From assembly GCA_958496175.1 (NCBI GenBank), contig OY292275.1:4340001-4404000 (forward strand): a stretch of 64,000 bases of DNA, read 5' to 3'. The position numbers and the translations under genes were made by a program. This stretch comes from Sisyra terminalis. Lineage: Eukaryota; Arthropoda; Insecta; Neuroptera; Sisyridae. Shown here one piece after another: positions 49,420 to 60,837 of the stretch (positions are counted from its first letter, which is position 1; each line of letters starts with the position of its first letter). The notes beneath the pieces are model-generated. The model saw only the letters and a program-made list of their open reading frames with translations. It did no database searches and had not been told where the DNA came from.

Positions 49420-50290
49420 AGAAATGGAAATATTGGGAAGGGAAGATCCAGGCTACACTGTTGATGAATTTGGTAGACATGAAGAAGAGCCAAATATACA
49501 GCTGGATGAAATTAAGGCAGCAATAAATAAACTTAAAGAGAGTTAAACCACTAAAATCGATCCAATATTGGCAAAAGACTTTAAATCTCTTAAAAAACGA
49601 AGCCAGAAAATCCTACATTTCCTCTGCCTAAGGATTTGAAATACGGAAATCTGGCCAAAAGATTGATCTACGCCGGTTTTGTTACCACTGTACAAAAAAG
49701 ATTTTAAAACTATTGGTGATAATTACTGTCAAATAGCGCTTATATCTTACACTACTAAAATTAGACTTTACCAATTGCAAACACAATTAAATGTCTTTAT
49801 TGATCACCAGATTTTTGAAGAACAAGCTGGATTTCTCAAAGGAGAGGGAACTTAGGAGCACATTTTCAATGAGAGACAACTGATTATAAAAGCTCGCGAC
49901 TAAAAAGCTTTAATGTATTTGGCTTCATCGTTTATGAGATGGTCTTTGATAATGTTAGAAGGCCAAAACTTTGGAAGACTTAAATTGATATCGATGTTAC
50001 AATTCAATTGATATCCTTCGTTAAAAGTTATTATTTTTCACCAGATTTCTGATGGACATGCTGAATTTCTCAAAGGGAAGGGAAATTGGCACCACATTTT
50101 CAATGTATGGCAACTTATGGAGAAGACTCGAAAATATGGAACTCTATTCTTTATTTGCTTTGTCGATTATGAAAAAAACCTTCGATAATGTTGGATTGCT
50201 AAAACATTGAACGACTTTAATTGATATCGATGTACCAATTGATCTGATCTACCTCATTAAAAATTTATATGAAGGCTTAAAGCCATGGTA
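49420..50290 (+). pseudogene. RTE-like LINE reverse transcriptase fossil
   Basis: The plus strand reads QLDEIKAAINKLKES near 49500, then LPLYKKDFKTIGDNYCQIAL near 49690, then FIDHQIFEEQAGFLKGEGT near 49800. These are successive conserved parts of an RTE-like RT N-terminal half (EI..AI..LK; PLYKKGDK..C.NYR.ISL; EEQAGFRKGRGT). A diverged second copy of the last segment lies at 50038-50250 (AEFLKGKG, CFVDYEKTFDNV, LIYLIKNLYEG), about 234 bp downstream. Stops and frameshifts are numerous, and the catalytic YADD region is missing. Confidence 0.7.
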
Positions 50291-51160
50291 AATTTCTTAA
50301 ATATCCACTTCGATAAATCCAATATTTTATAAGACGTACGAAAGATTTGTATTCTTTCACCCTTAGTTTAACAGGTTAACAGTTAGATTATAATACGACT
50401 CGTTTTGGAAGAAATTATTTTTTTATGGTTCCTTAGACTTACAATTATGAAAATAATATATGTTTTGTTCCTATATGTGGCCTATTTTTTATTGAAGCTT
50501 TGTGAAAAAAAAGTTGGTGAAACACTTCGAAAAAAAAATAAAACCAAGGTATACTATTAGGCGAAAATCACATTTCATTTTTTTTCAAGGTGTTACACCA
50601 ACTATTTTTCCACGCAATTTTTATGAGTTATAGTGTTCATGTAGAAGCATAAAATATATTTTTTTCGTGATTGTCATTTTCAGAGAATACATAAAAAAAA
50701 ATATCTCATTTGTTTTTGGTTTTTTTTTTCTATAATATTTTTTTTCTAAAAATTTCAAAAAAGTATATGATATACTCTGTAAAATAATCTAAAGCCTCGC
50801 ATTGGTTTCACTTCTCTAGCTTAATTAGTTTTTGAGATATATAACTTTGAAAAATAGCCATGCGGGGGGACATTTTTGCCCATATATCAAGGTCAAAGAA
50901 GAATTTGGTCGCGAAAAGTATATAAAATGTGTCTGTATATCAAGCCGATATTTTAATATAAGTTTCGACATAGGTTCCTATTTGGGGGCCAACTCGCCAT
51001 GTGAATCCTGCTAGACCCTTTTCAATTTTTGTTTGGATCAAAAAACACCAAACGCATTGAAATCACCAGCTAATGATGTGGTGTTTTGGAAGAAAAACAA
51101 CGTTTTGGTTCTTCTTCTTAATCCGAATCTTCTTAATTCATTTGAGGATTTCCTGATTTC
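50291..51160. other. AT-rich non-coding DNA
   Basis: A short inverted repeat with ~35-bp imperfect arms lies at about 50507-50620 (gaaaaaaaagttggtgaaac against ggtgttacaccaactatttt). Nothing else recognised. Confidence 0.4.
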
Positions 51161-51500
51161 TCAAGACCTGCTAGATAGTCCTTCACCTTGTTGTTTTGCG
51201 GACATGAAACTTGAATTCATGAGCTTTTCATGTCCACGATTGTCCTCCCTTTTTCCTTCAGGTCGTCCCTCTCCCATTAACTTTTCCATGGTCTTGTGGC
51301 ACGCCATATGCCTAAAAAACTCAAAGATTCGTCCATGCGCCAATGAAGAGAATCTTTGAATTGACTTCACTTTGTTCCAGATAGAAACATCTACCCTTTT
51401 AGCCATCCATGGGATTTGCAGTGTTCTTCTCAAAACCCATATTCCGAAGACAATATATCAATTCGTCATCAATCAGCAGCATGGATACTCCAAGTTTCAC
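51161..51500 (-). pseudogene. RTE-like LINE C-terminal fragment
   Basis: The minus strand reads IWVLRRTLQIPWMAKRV, then RFSSLAHGRIFEFFRHMACH, followed by MEKLMGEGRPEGKR. These match, in order, the W..RR.L.I.WT motif, the RIL.FFGH motif and the EGKR basic tract of insect RTE-like LINE C-termini. The frame is open for about 90 codons but lacks the RT. It lies in the opposite orientation to the 49.4-50.3 kb fossil, so it is a separate insertion. Confidence 0.75.
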
Positions 51501-53824
51501 TCCAAATCATAGGAGAATTTAAAAAAATCAACGTATAATCCAATATGATTGTTGTAGCCTTAATTATGTTGCAAATCTTCCATAATTTGGACAGTTGTGT
51601 AACGGAAGATTTTCAATTTGTCTTCTATTTTCGTGCTTGTATAAACCGGATTTACTTATTGAGCCTAAATAATCGAATCTATGCACAGCCAAGAAAGAGC
51701 CTATTCTTTCTGGCTGACTTTGATGTTCGTTTTTTCGGTCAATGATCATTATTTTGGTTAATTTTTTGACCTAAATCTATACTCAAAAATCATTGTACTT
51801 ATACAGCAATAATCTACTGGGACTAGTGCATACATGTGATTGTTTATGGATTGAATGCACTTATTGCAACCCTATGCAAATTGTGCAATTTATTTGAAAA
51901 AAAAAATTCTATCGAATGGTTACAAGCAATAGAAAAGATGTTTAGCCTTAAACAAGCCCATGTAAACCAACTTAATTTTAAGGGTGTAATTCATTATCAA
52001 TTGTTGAAACTAAGTATAAACATTAATCTTAAACTCTTCTAAGGAAAAATTATTCATTCCACTCAAAATCTGCAAAACTAATCAAAAAAAGGAAGACAAT
52101 AACAATGATATGTTTTTTTTTTAAAAATGTATACGTTTTTTGATTAAAGTTTTGTTGAAATATTTTCCCTGAAAATTTCATTAGTAGATCCTTAAGTGAT
52201 GAATTATAGTTGCAGCAATTCGCTGTAGTTAAACAAGAATAAATGCAATCGAAATAAAATTCTGTGCATTTGATTTAATTAAAAGGGAACGAAATGAAAA
52301 TTTCCTTTTTAAACTGCGCCAACTATGGTATATGATTTTGGTTTCTTTGATTTCCAATTGCAACCGCCATCAACGTGGAATAAAACTCAATATTAATTTG
52401 TAACATTTTTTAGTTTGCGACCAACGGAAAAATAATAATTCGATTGAAATTTATTTCGGGAATGGTATGCTTCATATTTGGCCCTGTGAATTTTGTGTGT
52501 TAATAGACAAAGTTAATCGAAATTGATTCAACAGTTTATGAGTTTTGTGCATTGAGAGATAAGGGTAAAAGAGGGTAAGAGTGGACGTTGTTGTTTGATT
52601 TTATATTTTCCTCGTTTATGTTTTATGTGCTATTTGAAATGAATTGATTTGCGACTTATCGAAACTTCCAATCGTTATTTATGTGATTTTTTTTTTATTA
52701 TTATTTTAAATAAATTATTTCAATGGAAAAATGGGGGAAAAAGCAGGTTGCATGTGAATTTTGTTTTGGGCGGGTGGGAAACCGGGGGGGGTGATGGATT
52801 CGGTTGGGCATATAGAATGGGGGGGTCGAAAACGCATTGGATGTATCGTATCGATTGGTGCATGATGCGATTGCATTTATTTAATAATGGAGCTAGCATA
52901 TATAGCCATATAGAGTATAGTTCGCTTTATGTATTATAGAATTTAGTCCGTGGCCAGATGTTGTCGCCTCTAATTAGCATTCTTCTGACCCAGAGCAAAT
53001 ATTTAGCAGATAAATTATTTATGTATAGAATTTGTCTGTTGTTGTGTTATATTATCGTGCACATTTGCTCCGCTTCAAATGTAGAATTTATTTCGTTTCG
53101 TCGAAATGAACGAAATGGGTGGACATGGTGCAAAATCAACATGAATCCCCAACATGCACTCTAAACAACCCTCCCCCCCCAACTAAAACTCAATGTCCTA
53201 CTCCCGAGCCCCCTTGTGGGCCCAACCATTCCTGCAGAGACCTAGTACGTTTTGTATATTTTATTTTGATTTCAAACTAGCAATTATATATTTATGGCGG
53301 TTGATTAACAGGCTTTGTTTTTCCTGGACTGCACATACGATCTATATAGTTTAATTGCTCGTTCGCTTGTTATGTTTCGAGGGTAACTTTAAATATTTGT
53401 TTTTTCGAAAAATTTTGTTTGAAATTGAAAGACGGACGGACGGATGGATGGATGGATGGATGGGCTATGTGAAGAGGATAATTGAAATACACTCGCAATG
53501 AACACATTTTGTTGTATATGGTAAGGGTGGGAATAATAAAAGGCATTTAATCGGTTTTGTTGCGAACAAAAAACCGGAATGGGTTATACTTTACATTTTT
53601 TTTTTTAATTCGAAAGCAAAGCTGTTCGGGTGAGTGGTGGAGAAATTATTGCTTGGAGCTTTTTTTCTGGGATGAATTAAAAATTTCGTTAGATCAATGT
53701 TTTATATGGACATAAGCGCACAGGTTTCACCTGTAGGGTTAAGGGTGGAATTTTTTTTTATTAGCTTCTAAAATTTTTCCCTTAAACAATTCTTAAGCTT
53801 TTAAAATGTAATTAAACTAAAGTT
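51501..53824. other. Non-coding DNA; dispersed repeat, G-rich motif, microsatellite
   Basis: 51794-51891 repeats 28068-28170. A four-tract G-run (ggg.ggg.ggg....gggggggg) lies at 52768-52791. A GACG/GATG tetranucleotide microsatellite spans 53431-53463. 52300-53660 is GC-richer and low in repeats. No exon supported. Confidence 0.5.
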
Positions 53825-54990
53825 TACACACACACACCATGGAGCACCGATTATTTGTCGTAGGGTCCTTGATTGAAATCTTTGTAGAATTTCAATGTGG
53901 GAGTTGGATACAGCATCCCACAACTGTATCCCATATGTTCATATGGGCTTGAGGATGACCTTGTACAAAAGAAGTTTGTTTTCTGTTGATAATGGTGCAT
54001 TAGATGCCATTAGCCAATACATTTTTTTGTATTTTTTATTTAAATGTTCTCGAGTTTTTTTGATTTACACAGCCCATGTAAGTTTTTGATCTATGTGCTC
54101 TTTTGCGGTAGTTCTGTGCCTTCCATTGTAACCGGTGGATATATATTTCTGCGCAGTGTAAACATTATGTGTGTAGATTTTGCGTTGTTGTTTATTTTTA
54201 TTATGCACTTTTTTGCCCATTTTTCTACTTTGTCCAGGTTATTTTGGAGCTTTAACGAAGCTTCATTGGGTTCAACTGCTGCGGTTACGATGGCTGTGTC
54301 ATCAGCCAATGTTGCCACTAATGCATCTGTTGTATTTGGCATATCGGCTGTGTAAAGGGAATACAACAGAGGTCCCAGTTCGCTACCTTGAGGAACCCCG
54401 GCTGTTATTTTTTTGGGAGTCATTACTTCCGATTTGTATTTGACTTGAAAGATACGGTTTTCCAAGTAGGACGAGATTATGTTAAAATACTCAGGAAGTT
54501 GTTTTTTGATTTTGTACAACAGTCCGGGATGCCACACCTTATCAAATGCCTGCGCCACATCCAGAAAAACCGCAGGACAGTATTGTTTTCTTTCCTGGGC
54601 ATAGCAAATAGTTTCAACGATTCTGTGAATTTGCTCTAGTGTTGAGTTACCATTTCTAAAGCCAAATTGGTGATCTGGAAGGATATTTTTGTCTTGTATT
54701 ATTGCGTGTATTCTTTAAAGAAGTAATTTTTCATCTACTTTGCTTAAGATTGGAAGCAGACTTATTGGTCGGTATGAACCAACCTCTTGGAAAGGTTTTC
54801 CAGGTTTCAGGATCATAATAACTAACGCTATCTTCCATTGCCCTGGGACCTGGGCTGTTCTATTAATGGCATTGAAAATGTGGGTTAGATAAGCAATTCC
54901 TTTTCACGGTAGTTCTTTTAGTATCTTCCCTGTTATTCGATAGAAAAAATGAATTTCATTGTGTACTTGGTTAGCTGATTTTCCTATGAA
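53825..54990 (-). pseudogene. Jockey-type non-LTR reverse transcriptase, defective
   Basis: Read on the minus strand, the protein follows the RT of Jockey-clade LINEs from the finger region to beyond the thumb. It has ILKPGKPFQEVGSYRPISLL near 54780, DHQFGFRNGNSTLEQIHRI near 54650, FLDVAQAFDKVWHPGLLYK near 54570, AGVPQGSELGPLLYSLY near 54395, and the catalytic TLADDTA near 54300. After a frameshift it continues with ENKLLLYKVILKPI and QLWDAVSNSHIEILQRFQS, ending at GAPWC near 53830. Both palm aspartates (ADD) are intact. In-frame stops at about 54905 and 54714 and a frameshift near 54090 disable it. The endonuclease domain is absent, as in 5'-truncated LINE copies. Confidence 0.9.
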
Positions 54991-55564
54991 GGTATAAAGC
55001 TTTTACCTAAAGCTTTATACAACAAATATGTAAATTATCGATGCCAAGATATTTAGCAATCTAAGATTATTTTCATTTTCTTTAGCAGATTTTTTTATAT
55101 GCGATAATATCTGGTATAATGGAAAGGCAAAATTACATAATGATAAGACTTATTTTAGAGGGAAAAAACATGGCTTAAGATCAATAGGAAGAAGGCGTAA
55201 ATCGTGACTCAAAGATCTTAAGTTATCATCATCAATCGATTAGTAAATGAGAAAATAAAGAATCGGCAAAAGGTTTAAAATCCTTAGATTTGTAACTAAA
55301 TTCTAGGCTTAACTTTGTTGAACTTGTAAAAGTAGTTAAACTACTTAAATTAATGACTCATACTAATATCCTGTATCCATTACTAAACAGGGAATCCCAG
55401 TTATCTTTCAACATTTAAATGACAATAAACAAAACTTAAGTTAGACATGTAATAACAGACGTATGTCCATTTGAAGTTCAGCAAGCAAAAGAAAGTCTCA
55501 AACTATTCGGAAATTATAAAAAAAAAATACTAAAAATGGGGGAAACTACATGACACAATTTGGG
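54991..55564. other. AT-rich non-coding DNA
   Basis: Nothing recognisable. Confidence 0.4.
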
Positions 55565-55572
55565 ATCTATAA

Positions 55573-55690
55573 CAGTGGTTTTTAATTAGGATTCAATTGA
55601 ACCCCAAGGGTTTGGTGGATGCTTAATGGTTTTGTTCATTTTGTGCACTTTTGTAAAAACTTATACCTCCAATAAATTTAAAAATCACTG
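55573..55690. mobile_element. 118-bp hAT-like MITE
   Basis: Terminal inverted repeats CAGTGGTTTTTAA and the complement of CAGTGATTTTTAA are flanked by 8-bp duplications ATCTATAA (55565-55572) and ATCTATGA (55691-55698). CAGTG termini with 8-bp duplications are diagnostic of the hAT superfamily. Too short to code. Confidence 0.8.
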
Positions 55691-55849
55691 ATCTATGATC
55701 TAAATTATGATCTAAAGGTGTTACTACTAGACTTATAATATATTTCTTTACTAATCTTAAAATTGAAATCAATAATTTTTCGTAAGCAGAGTTTAAGGTT
55801 AATGTTCACCCTTTGTTTTAACAATTGATAATGGATGCCAATTTTTCCA

Positions 55850-56500
55850 TTTTTTTTTCAATTTTCTACTGTTTTACCAGAAAAAAGATAACAAAATGGG
55901 ATTTATTTGATTGAAATGCATTTTTTTGCAGTTGGTTCTTATATTTAAAATATTGTTACCACTTTTAATTCGTTAGAAACAAGCTGTTGTATCCCAAAAA
56001 TGCATTTTAAAATCAGGAACTTTAAAAGCCGAATATCAGTGAATTGAACTTATTCCATTGAAAATTCTTAGTAAAGCACAAGGGATGAACTTTCTGGAAC
56101 TTTTATATTTTAACCCATAGACAATTTACTAGAAGTACTTTTGATTTCCCTGCATAAAAGTCTTAAAAAAAAATCTATTTCCCATTGCCATTTATGATTT
56201 CTTTAAGTAATTAACTGTTTATTGACTTAAAAGAAAATTTTCCAAATTATTGTCGATTTTCTACTGCTTTAGCAGAAAAAAAGCTCATAAAATGAGATTG
56301 ATTTGAATGAGATGCAATTTTTTGCATTTGGTTCTTATATTTAAAATATTGTTACCACTTTTAATTCTTTAGAAATATGCTGTTGTAACCCAAAAATGCA
56401 TTATGAAATCAGGAACTTTAAAAGCTGAATATCAGTGAATTGACCTTATTCCATTGAAAATTCTTAGCAAAACGCAAGAGATGAACTTTCTGGACCTTCT
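55850..56500. repeat. ~240-bp direct repeat, period ~395 bp
   Basis: 55857-56100 recurs at 56252-56495 (ttctactg.tttagcagaaaa, ggttcttatatttaaaatat, aggaactttaaaagc) with scattered differences. Confidence 0.8.
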
Positions 56501-58098
56501 GACCTTTAAAAACATAAAAGATCCTTAAAAAATTATTCCTTAGTTACAAAATTTGATGCCTTTTGCATACTCTTTTACTAAAAATTAAAATTTTATTTAA
56601 CAACTCAAAATAATGCACTCGAAAAATGAATTCATCGACTAAAAGCTTTATCATCAGAATAAAAATTTGTTACTTTTTAAAATATGTTTTTTATACCGAA
56701 TTCAAAAACCACATTACAATTCATATTATCCTTGTTTTCCCGGATAAATCCAGGTTCTTCCGAATATTTTTTATCTTGTTTCATTATCCAGAAGAAGACA
56801 CTTAACAGGTGGTTAAGTCACTGATATGTAGAAATGTAAGTCATTTCTTTGTTGCAATAATATCAGGTAATAATTGGTAAGATTGATCAATTTTTAAAGT
56901 CTGCATTAATCAATCAAAAGAAACCTAATTGATCCATTAACTATTTGTCTTACATTAAATCCCAATGCATCAATTAAAAAGTCAACCAATTCAATGATTT
57001 AAATTCAATTAAGCTGCATTAATTTTAATAAGCAATTAATTCAAACATCCCATTTAATAATCTATTAACCAAACTAAACAGTTCGGAACTGTTAATATTT
57101 TATGAGGAATTAAATTCTCTTCTCTTTTTTTTTGAGCTATCAAAACATAATAATATTGAAACTAAAGGAAGTAACTTTCGAGTATTTGAACGGTTTTTGC
57201 AAACTCTGTGGTTTGTGTTGCGGCAACCTCCACTTTCCGAAAGTTTATTTAACATATGAGCTTTAACATTATTAAAAGCGTATAGTGTACGACAACAATG
57301 AAATTATAGTTTTTCAATAAATATTCTATCCGAAAAGTTTGTATAACGCGGAAAAAGGATAATGTTGATTTAGTTGTTAATTTTTTCATCCCTTTTTTGC
57401 CATTTTTTATGTTTTTATCATGAAATAAGCTTTGTGTGGCATAAATTATGAATGTACAAATACCCGTACTTAATATTATTTATGCAAATTTGAAAAAAAT
57501 GTGTTTAGAGTCTTTTGGATGGAACGGAAAAAGAAACGACGATAATAAGGCAAAAGGGAGACGAGGATTGTCATCACATTAAATTACATGAATATACTTG
57601 GAGGAAAATGAAAATTTATTGCTTGTATTTTAGGGATGGAAGTCTCAAACTTTTCTAGTGCTATCCGAAATTTTATTTTAAGCTTGGCTTTTAGATGGTA
57701 CTTACTGTTTGAGAAACTCTGTTTTTCGTATGTTTAAAGGACAAGATTCTTTTGGCGTATTATAATTATACATATTGCACCATTTTTTCACCCTCAGATC
57801 AATTAAGAGAATTATAGCCGTTGTTATTATGAGAATTTGTAATTATATTTTCGATGGGGTCGTCAATTATGAATAATTATTCAAGTCGGGTTTGTGGCCA
57901 TTAATTATTTCATTCAGATTCGGTAATGACACAAAATGCCCTAATTTTACTTCGTTAAACATTTAATTCAACCATCTGTTGACATGATCGAGTTTCACCT
58001 ATACAATCCACGATAATCTCTCCAATTATACGTAGAAGAAAATCGCCAAAAATTGTGTAATATGACCACGAAAGAAAAACCCTTGTCTATATATGCAG
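56501..58098. other. AT-rich non-coding DNA
   Basis: No gene or repeat family recognised. Confidence 0.4.
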
Positions 58099-59799
58099 TA
58101 GACTGATTCAAAAAAAATGAGGATTTTTTTTTCTTTATTATATCGAAAATATTGTTGGTAATGACAAAAAAAAATCCTGTGAAAGTTTAAGCTCTTAATA
58201 TTAATATTATGAGGTGCCGCATCGCAAATTTCGATTTTTCGTTTAAATAACATGGGAACAATATTCTCTTGCACTTTGGAATTTTATAGCCCACGTTGGT
58301 GACAATATTTCGGAATGACCAACGTATATTCTTGTAGAAAATTAAACGATCTACAAAAAAGGTCTTGTACAAGTTTTTGATATATTTATTCCTCGAAAAG
58401 TTATTCGAGGTCAAAGTTGAACTAAAGAGAAATTTTAATATTTTTTCAATTTTTTGACACAATCATCAATTTTATGAGAAAATTTTATAGGACATTTTTT
58501 GTAGAGCATTTTTTTTCTATAACTTATTTCTTTAAAAGGTTTTGATATTTTTCATAGCTCCTAAGTTATTTGCATTAAACTGAAAATTATTTTTTTTATT
58601 TTAATTAAATAATTTAGGACCTGTAAAAAATATCAAAAACTTGTATAGAGATAAGTTATAGGAAAAAAAATGCTCTACAAAAAATGTCCTATAAAGTTTT
58701 CTTATAAAATTGATAGTTGCGTCAAAAAATTGAAAAACTATTAAAATTTCTCTTTAGTTCAACTTTGACCTCTAATAACTTTTGAAGGAATAAATATATC
58801 AAAAACTTGTACCAAGACCTTTTTTGTAGATCGTTCAATTTTCTACAAGAATATACGTTGGTCATTCCTAAATATTGTCACCAACGTGTGCTATAAAATT
58901 CCAAAATGCAAGAGAATATTGTTCCCATGTTATTTAAATGGAAAATCGAAATTCCCGGTGCGGGACCTCTTAAGGATGGATCACCGCCAGAACGTAAAAA
59001 AAATGACTTTTTTAAAACTGCTGCCATTTTTTTTAGAGATATTAAAAAACGGTCTTCGGCATGTAAAATTTGAAGTTTTAATTTTTTTTTTTTTTAATTT
59101 GGCCCGATATGTCCCCCCCCCCTCCCTCTTTTACAGCGCTTTGAAAAAGGGTCCTCAAAAATGAGGAGGCAAACGGGAGACAAGTTTTCTCGGAAACCGG
59201 AAGTCGGATCATAATTTTCCAAAGAATGTAGGTTTTGGTAATGCGTCTTCTTGGTACTGAATCTCGAAAATCCGAAAAAAGTTGAAAATTTACAAAATGG
59301 CGCGACTTTGAAAAAAAAGTTTAAAAAAAACGACCTTTTTTTGAACCTTTCCCCCTCTTTCACTTTGAGGGGGGGAGGTTTGGCCAATTTCAGAGGTTCA
59401 GTACCAAGAAGACATGTTGAACTATAAAATTCTCCAGTTTCAAGTCAATCCGTCGGATAGTTTCTGAGAAATCTTGTCTTCCAGTTTTAAAAAGTTGATT
59501 TCGAGAAAAACGCATTTAAAGTTTTTTTAAGATATTTTTTTATGTTATTATCAATTTATTCAATTTTTATCAGTGAAAATACATTAGTCAGCTATTCCAA
59601 TCCTTTTAACACGTTACTCTTGAATGTTATGAGAAGACATTTGTGGAAAAAAAAAATCGATTTTTTTTTCTGACGGTGATCCACCCTTAATATTAATATT
59701 AAGAGCTTAAACTTTCACAGGATTTTTTTTTTGTCATTCCCAACAATATTTTCGATATAATTAAGAAAAAAAAATCATCATTTTTTTTGAATCAGTCTA
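58099..59799. mobile_element. Family-C foldback, complete (C2), interrupted
   Basis: The left end TAGACTGATTCAAAAAAA is mirrored at 59778-59799. The arms meet near 58600-58620. Without the inserted element the length is ~988 bp. Arms share tgaaagtttaagctcttaat, gggaacaatattctcttgca and aaaaacttgtac. The termini suit a TA-flanked element starting GACTG, like family B. No protein is encoded. Confidence 0.85.
58974..59686. mobile_element. 713-bp TTAA-flanked element nested in C2
   Basis: It has 17-bp inverted ends, GGATGGATCACCGCCAG at the left and CTGACGGTGATCCACCC at the right (2 mismatches). It sits exactly between two TTAA copies (58970-58973 and 59687-59690), where the other family-C sequence reads through cctc.taatattaat. 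A second, internal inverted repeat (gtcttcttggtactgaa near 59244 against ttcagtaccaagaagac near 59397) surrounds the middle. TTAA duplication is a hallmark of piggyBac-like and some other DNA transposons, but these termini do not look like typical piggyBac ends. No transposase. Confidence 0.85.
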
Positions 59800-60837
59800 A
59801 AATGTATATATAAAATATTATGCAGTACAATACAAATTGGATCAATGTCTTGTTTACAAGTCCATTATTATCAGCGGGAAAGTGAATAAATGGACTTGAC
59901 ATGGTAAAAGTGTGATGGAAAGATCTGTGAAACGTGATACGATTTTTTTTTTCTATTCAGTGGTGTAGATGACGTTTCACTCAAAGCCTTATATATATAT
60001 ATATATATATACACTAAACGCCCACTTATTGTCTAAAACACCTTTTCATTTCCCGTACAAAAAAAAAATATCTGCCATATAGTAGAGAATCGCTTTATTC
60101 GGACGTGGCAGCCCGTCAAGCTCAACGATACCTACATAAAAGCTCGCCAAAACAAGGAATAGAGAACATAAAAAAAAAGTTAAATCCTAAACTTGTAAAA
60201 CTTGTCTTAAAAATGGAATCAAATAAATTGAAAATTTGCATTAAAATATTCCGCTTAATTGTTGTGAGATGAAAGCAATCAAAGCATTCAAAGCTTTTGT
60301 GACTATTACAAAAGAAAAAAACAAGACTATTGGTGAATAAATTGTCGTCAGTGATTTGAATCACAAAATAGGTAGAAAGAAATAATTAAGTCGATGAAAC
60401 TATGGGGGAAATTGTTAGTGAAGAAGAAATTGATTTGAATTTTTACAATTGAAATCAGTGGACCAAACACCAAATTTTTTTTTGCACTTTTAAAGTGGTG
60501 GAAATTAGTTGATTTATACACTTTTTCTACGATTTACGTCTTAGAATGGTTTTGAAAGATTTTGAATAATTATTTTTTATCCATGTTGTTTAAGTCCTTG
60601 TCTTTTTAAATATAATAATTAAATTGAAGGCAATAAGGACGAAGTTTCTTGTGGAATCTTCAGGGCTCAAAATTTAAAAGTTATTCCACAAATGTCATAA
60701 AAATAAGCTGTAAAATGACCCAACTGGTAGAACAACAGACCAAGAATACAATTTGGTATTGATAAATAATAAATTGTTTAAAAATTTAAAAAAAAAATCA
60801 AAAATAGAATCTTTCCGATAATAATTGTTTTTTAAAC
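59800..60837. other. Non-coding DNA with (AT)n
   Basis: (AT)n microsatellite at 59990-60011. Otherwise AT-rich with no recognisable gene. Confidence 0.45.

Noticed and set aside
51033..51359. 108-codon plus-strand frame
   Set aside because: Shadow of the minus-strand RTE-like C-terminal fragment, which shows recognisable motifs.
54044..54443. Plus-strand frames of 87-103 codons
   Set aside because: Antisense shadows of the Jockey-type reverse transcriptase.
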